A DNA stretch of 64,000 nt from Lachnospiraceae bacterium (GTDB taxonomy: Bacteria; Bacillota; Clostridia; Lachnospirales; Lachnospiraceae). Positions 60,902 to 64,000 of the stretch are shown here, in pieces (the first letter of the stretch is position 1; each line of letters opens with the position of its first letter). The stretch is taken from assembly GCA_017620155.1 (NCBI GenBank), contig JAFZQY010000071.1:1-64000 (forward strand), given 5' to 3'. Both the position numbers and the translations under genes were made by a program. The notes beneath the pieces were generated by a model, which saw only the letters and a list, made by a program, of their open reading frames with translations, did not search any database and was not told the origin of the DNA.

Positions 60902-61751
60902 ATCCGAAGAAGGCAAAAGAAAGATACTCGATCTTTATGATGAACAGTTAAAAAGACTCGAGGTTCCGTATAAAGATATATATGTTGAAACTTCTTATGG
61001 GAATACTCACTTGATAGAAACGGGATCACCGGATGGTGAACCGCTGCTTGTCTTTCACGGCGGGAATGCCACCACGGCGTACAATCTCCTTGCATGCGAC
61101 TTCCTGTTTAAGGGGTTCCACATATATGGAGTCGATACGATAGGACATCCCGGGAAAAGCGCGGAAACTAGTCTGTCGGCGTTTAACTACGATTACGGAA
61201 AATGGGCGGGTGAAGTAATAAGCGCGCTCGGATATGACAGGATGAGCCTGTTTGGCGGATCGTTCGGCGGCGGGATAATCGCCAAAACCATGTGCGAAGT
61301 GCCGGAAAAGATAAAAAGAGTAGTGATCTACATTCCGTCGGGTATCAGGAACGCTTTTCAGATAAAGAACGCCCAGATGCTTTTTCCGATGATAATGTAC
61401 AGTATCACCGGCCGGGACAGCTGGCTTAAGAAGACCATGATGCCTATGGCGATCGAAGAGGAAAACATTACCGATGATATATTCCAGACCGCCAAACTGA
61501 GTATAGATCACGTGAAGGTGAAGACTGCCATGCCCACCAATGTATCGGCGGCAAAGATGCGCCGGTGCCAGGCACCGACGCTCATCATGGGCGCTGAGAA
61601 GGACTGTCTGTTCCCGGGACCGAAAGTCATTGCACGGGCTAAGAAGATAATCCCGAATAACACGACATATCTGATAAAGGGCAGAGGGCACATGCACTAT
61701 CTGACCGAAGAAGAGAAGAACATGATAGTACGATTCTTGTTGGAGGACTAA
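60885..61751 (+). CDS. Alpha/beta-fold hydrolase
   Basis: This 288-residue protein has the nucleophile elbow GGSFGGG (Ser), an oxyanion HGGNA, an acidic residue in GAEKDCLFPG, and the catalytic His in KGRGHMHYL. It resembles the general alpha/beta hydrolase family (e.g. haloperoxidase/lipase-like) with no clear substrate. A palindrome GGTGCCAGGCACC (61564-61576) lies within the gene and encodes part of RCQAPT. It overlaps the preceding membrane protein gene. Confidence 0.85.
   Translation: MKTIYKSEEGKRKILDLYDEQLKRLEVPYKDIYVETSYGNTHLIETGSPDGEPLLVFHGGNATTAYNLLACDFLFKGFHIYGVDTIGHPGKSAETSLSAFNYDYGKWAGEVISALGYDRMSLFGGSFGGGIIAKTMCEVPEKIKRVVIYIPSGIRNAFQIKNAQMLFPMIMYSITGRDSWLKKTMMPMAIEEENITDDIFQTAKLSIDHVKVKTAMPTNVSAAKMRRCQAPTLIMGAEKDCLFPGPKVIARAKKIIPNNTTYLIKGRGHMHYLTEEEKNMIVRFLLED
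61563..61577. repeat. GGTGCC-A-GGCACC palindrome, copy 3
   Basis: A 15-base palindrome (CGGTGCC-A-GGCACCG) sits inside the alpha/beta hydrolase gene, far from the two copies at 24.9 kb. Confidence 0.75.
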
Positions 61752-61757
61752 GGAGAC

Positions 61758-62063
61758 ATGAAGAAGAAACTTGCATTTATACTATCGCCGGTAGTACTTG
61801 CTATAGTAACTCTGATCTGGCTGTTCTATAAAGACAACAGATGGTATACCTACAGGCAGGAATGGCAGTTTGAGCCCTTGCTCGTATTGCATCTGCTTTT
61901 CCCGTTGTTCTACCTGGTCATGTTGATCGTGATGATAGTAAAGCATGCCATTCCGAATAAACGCGCGGATTCCGATGTGTTTTATATCATTGCTTCGATA
62001 GTCATGAATGTGTTATGTTTCTTTGGTTTTTTATTTTTCCTGATCTTCACGAGCGGAGCCTGA
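61758..62063 (+). CDS. Small three-helix membrane protein
   Basis: This 101-residue protein has three hydrophobic segments and a basic start. It is seven bases after the hydrolase gene, with AAGGAGACATG at the start. Family unknown. Confidence 0.75.
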   Translation: MKKKLAFILSPVVLAIVTLIWLFYKDNRWYTYRQEWQFEPLLVLHLLFPLFYLVMLIVMIVKHAIPNKRADSDVFYIIASIVMNVLCFFGFLFFLIFTSGA

Positions 62064-62067
62064 TCTA

Positions 62068-62931
62068 TTGAATTTTGATGCTTTTGTAAATGATATAAAA
62101 ATAAACGAATGGAACGTCTTTGGCACAGAGGTTTATGAAGACGGAGTCCTCACCCATTCCTGGGGAGATACCGAAGAGAATCTTCATGAGATCTATTCTG
62201 CGACAAAAGTTGTGCTGTCGATTGCAATCGGTATCGCGATCGACGAGGGTAAGTTTGACATAAGCAGGCCGGTACTGGATTATCTGCCGGAGAATAAGAC
62301 CGAAAACCTTTCTTTGGAACAGAGAAGGATATTTGAAAAGATAACGCTCCAAAGGCTTATGACAATGTCGGTCGGAGATTTCCCTTTCCGTGCTGAAGGA
62401 GACAGTTATATCGATTTTGCCCTTAATACGAGGATCTCCGATCCGGATGAGAGAGTGTTCAACTACAACAACATAAGCGCATATCTGGCCGGAGTTGCGC
62501 TTACGGAAGCACTTGGAACTGATCTTGGCCCGTTTATCGAAGAAAGGATATTAATACCGCTCGGTATAGACCGATATGAGTATTCAAGATGCCCGGAGGG
62601 ATATTTCTATGGGGCTTCGGGAATGAAACTTACCGTAAACGGGCTTAGCAGGATAGGCTTGCTTCTGTACAATAAGGGCGTTTTTGACGGGAAAAGGATC
62701 CTGTCGGAAGCATATGTTGACGAGGCAACCTCGGTTCATCAGATGAACCGTGAAGGCGGTTACGGATATTTTATCTGGAAGTACCTGGACGGATTCAGCG
62801 TTAACGGAAAGTGGGGACAGAAGTGCTACGTGCTTCCGGCGAGGAAGATAATGGTTTCTTCTCTTGCGCATATAGAAGCGGATACTACCATGATCAGAAC
62901 CAGCATGGAGAAATACATACTTCAGATATAG
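62068..62931 (+). CDS. Beta-lactamase-family serine hydrolase
   Basis: This 287-residue protein has the S-x-x-K motif in IYSATKVVLSIAIG, a YNN in VFNYNNISAYLAG, and a C-terminal GKWGQKCY where KTG-type residues are expected. It belongs to the class C beta-lactamase/esterase group (serine hydrolase). The start is TTG at 62068 with GGAG nine bases before. No signal peptide is visible, so it is probably intracellular. It closes the 60.4-62.9 kb operon. Confidence 0.85.
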   Translation: MNFDAFVNDIKINEWNVFGTEVYEDGVLTHSWGDTEENLHEIYSATKVVLSIAIGIAIDEGKFDISRPVLDYLPENKTENLSLEQRRIFEKITLQRLMTMSVGDFPFRAEGDSYIDFALNTRISDPDERVFNYNNISAYLAGVALTEALGTDLGPFIEERILIPLGIDRYEYSRCPEGYFYGASGMKLTVNGLSRIGLLLYNKGVFDGKRILSEAYVDEATSVHQMNREGGYGYFIWKYLDGFSVNGKWGQKCYVLPARKIMVSSLAHIEADTTMIRTSMEKYILQI

Positions 62932-63000
62932 AAGAATCTACCCTTGTATATGGGATAGGTAATCTCTATAATTGATACAGAATGTTTACGGGAGAAATAA

Positions 63001-63037
63001 TAAAAAACCTTGTAAATCTGGCGATTCACAAGGTTTT
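63001..63037 (-). terminator. Terminator of the tRNA-Thr gene
   Basis: On the minus strand, AAAACCTTGT pairs with ACAAGGTTTT (63028-63037 with 63004-63013), followed by TTTTATT. It stands just beyond the tRNA 3' end. Confidence 0.88.
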
Positions 63038-63044
63038 GGTGAAG

Positions 63045-63117
63045 AGCTGGAAAAGGGACTTGAACCCTCGACCTACTGATTACGAATCAGTTGCGCTACC
63101 AACTGCGCTATTCCAGC
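63045..63117 (-). tRNA. tRNA-Thr (anticodon CGT)
   Basis: Read on the minus strand the sequence forms a full cloverleaf: acceptor GCTGGAA with TTCCAGC, a D arm containing AGCGCAGTTGGTAGCGC, an anticodon stem ACTGA/TCAGT with loop TTCGTAA (anticodon CGT, reading ACG), and the T loop in AGGGTTCAAGTCCCT. The discriminator is U and no CCA is encoded. The length is 73 bases. Confidence 0.95.
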
Positions 63118-63137
63118 TAATAAAAAGCACAAAATGT

Positions 63138-63166
63138 ATTATATATGAATGATACGGGATTTGCAA
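63138..63166 (-). promoter_or_regulatory. Promoter of tRNA-Thr
   Basis: On the minus strand, TTGCAA (63161-63166) and TATAAT (63138-63143) are 17 bases apart, placing the start a few bases before the tRNA 5' end. The region overlaps the start codon of the plus-strand glycosyltransferase gene. Confidence 0.8.
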
Positions 63167-64000
63167 CTAACTCAAAACAGATAGCTCTGGTCCCCGCATA
63201 TGAGCCGGAAGAGATCATGATCGACCTGCTTGGGCAGCTTAAAGATAAGGGACTTGAGGTGATCGTCGTCGATGACGGATCGGGAGCAGACTACAGCGAT
63301 CTGTTTAAGAGAGCGGAAGATTGCGGAACGGTTCTTGTTCACCCTCAGAACATGGGAAAAGGGTGCGCGATCAAGACCGGATTAAAATATATATATGAGA
63401 ATTATGAAGCTCCGTATACGGTGGTCACCGTTGATGCGGACGGACAGCATAAGATAGATGATGTCGTCCGCGTATGTGAGAGAGCAGGTTTAGAGCCTGA
63501 CGCACTGGTCCTGGGAAGCCGTAAGTTTAACGGCAAGGTGCCTTTACGGAGCCGGTTCGGCAATACAGTCACCAGGTTTGTTTTCCGGATATCGAGCGGC
63601 AAAAAGGTGTATGATACACAGACGGGGCTGCGCGCTTTTTCCGATAAGCTTATATCACGGCTCATGGAGATAGACGGAGAGCGGTATGAGTATGAGATGA
63701 ACATGCTCATGCAGTTTTCTCGGGATAACATACCGATCCTGGAAGAATGGATCGAGACCGTCTATATCGATGACAACAGTTCTACGCATTTCGACACGAT
63801 CAGGGATTCGTGGAAAATATATAAGGAAATACTTAAGTTCTCCGGAGCATCGCTGATCAGTTTTTGCGTTGATTATTCTCTTTATTGCTTACTGAATGCC
63901 GTGACGGGGCAGCTCCTTTTTTCCAATGTGGCTGCTAGAATAGTGAGCGCAACGGTCAACTATACGCTAAACCGTAAGATGGTGTTTAAGAGCAAGGCGC
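63145..64000 (+). CDS. GT2 glycosyltransferase fused to GtrA-like domain (3' end outside window)
   Basis: The frame runs open to the window edge. Residues about 10-215 form a DPM1-like GT2 domain (ALVPAYEPEE, VVDDGSG, NMGKGCAIKTGLKY, VDADGQHKIDD, LGSRKF, DTQTGLRAF). From about 230 hydrophobic segments with GtrA features begin (FSGASLISFCVDYSLY, VNYTLNRKMVFKSKA). The protein probably transfers a sugar to polyprenyl phosphate and flips it. The only in-frame start is ATG at 63145, with no evident Shine-Dalgarno, and it overlaps the tRNA promoter. Confidence 0.9.
   Translation, partial: MNDTGFATNSKQIALVPAYEPEEIMIDLLGQLKDKGLEVIVVDDGSGADYSDLFKRAEDCGTVLVHPQNMGKGCAIKTGLKYIYENYEAPYTVVTVDADGQHKIDDVVRVCERAGLEPDALVLGSRKFNGKVPLRSRFGNTVTRFVFRISSGKKVYDTQTGLRAFSDKLISRLMEIDGERYEYEMNMLMQFSRDNIPILEEWIETVYIDDNSSTHFDTIRDSWKIYKEILKFSGASLISFCVDYSLYCLLNAVTGQLLFSNVAARIVSATVNYTLNRKMVFKSKA

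Noticed and set aside
1..64000. CRISPR array, insertion sequence, prophage or rRNA operon
   Set aside because: No regularly spaced repeats, transposase, phage structural gene or rRNA sequence was seen.

Overview
The window looks like chromosomal DNA from a Gram-positive anaerobe of the Lachnospiraceae (Clostridia). The signs are strong GGAGG-type ribosome binding sites, tightly packed operons with ATGA overlaps, moderate GC, frequent ATA codons, paired GntR/ABC and XRE/DUF2975 modules, a YlmH gene, a VapBC pair and abundant c-di-GMP enzymes. Genus cannot be fixed from the sequence. There is no phage, insertion sequence, CRISPR array or rRNA operon. One tRNA is present.

Layout. 1-5.3 kb: a truncated histidine kinase and a GntR/ABC-2 transporter operon on the minus strand with a clear palindromic operator. 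5.4-19.7 kb: a sulfur-amino-acid region. It holds a cysteine synthase, a diguanylate cyclase, an IscR-like Rrf2 regulator, then metY-cysK-pyridoxal kinase, an MBL hydrolase with larE, and a six-gene amino acid import operon. The metY operon and the import operon each start with the same arrangement: a TTGACA promoter inside an ACCTA-N9-TAGGT inverted repeat, a 41-46 codon reading frame with a Cys/Met codon cluster (MCCWCCRM or MCCMCMCCRM), and mutually exclusive antiterminator and terminator stems. This is a candidate cysteine-responsive translational attenuator, present twice, and is the strongest finding. The import operon encodes a lipoprotein that fuses two unrelated solute-binding domains (SBP_bac_3 and NlpA/MetQ), followed by both matching membrane systems.

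19.7-28 kb: dtd, small membrane proteins, an orphan OmpR-type regulator, VapBC, a phosphatase, and YlmH overlapping a Tet(M)-like GTPase that carries a C-terminal Rae1/YacP ribonuclease domain (a possible ribosome-rescue pair), then a PfkB kinase. 28-38.6 kb: an epimerase, a TIM-barrel-like protein, AraC, MATE, and a run of membrane proteins (DUF2975, XRE, YhfC, GNAT-TM, DUF6765, DUF308). 38.7-45.2 kb: a cluster of unfamiliar proteins, two of which end in what looks like a FliG C-terminal domain, plus a D,D-carboxypeptidase. 45.3-49.4 kb: serC, serA and DUF1015. 49.4-56.3 kb: an alpha-glucan/galactoside operon whose first gene is a branching-enzyme homologue with altered active-site motifs and a long coiled-coil tail, then malQ, GH36 alpha-galactosidase and a CE1-type esterase. 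56.4-64 kb: a GGDEF-EAL protein, a SpoU methyltransferase, membrane proteins, a tiny zinc-ribbon-like lipoprotein, hydrolases, tRNA-Thr(CGT), and the start of a GT2-GtrA glycosyltransferase that runs off the end.

All assignments come from reading motifs by eye. No database search was run.
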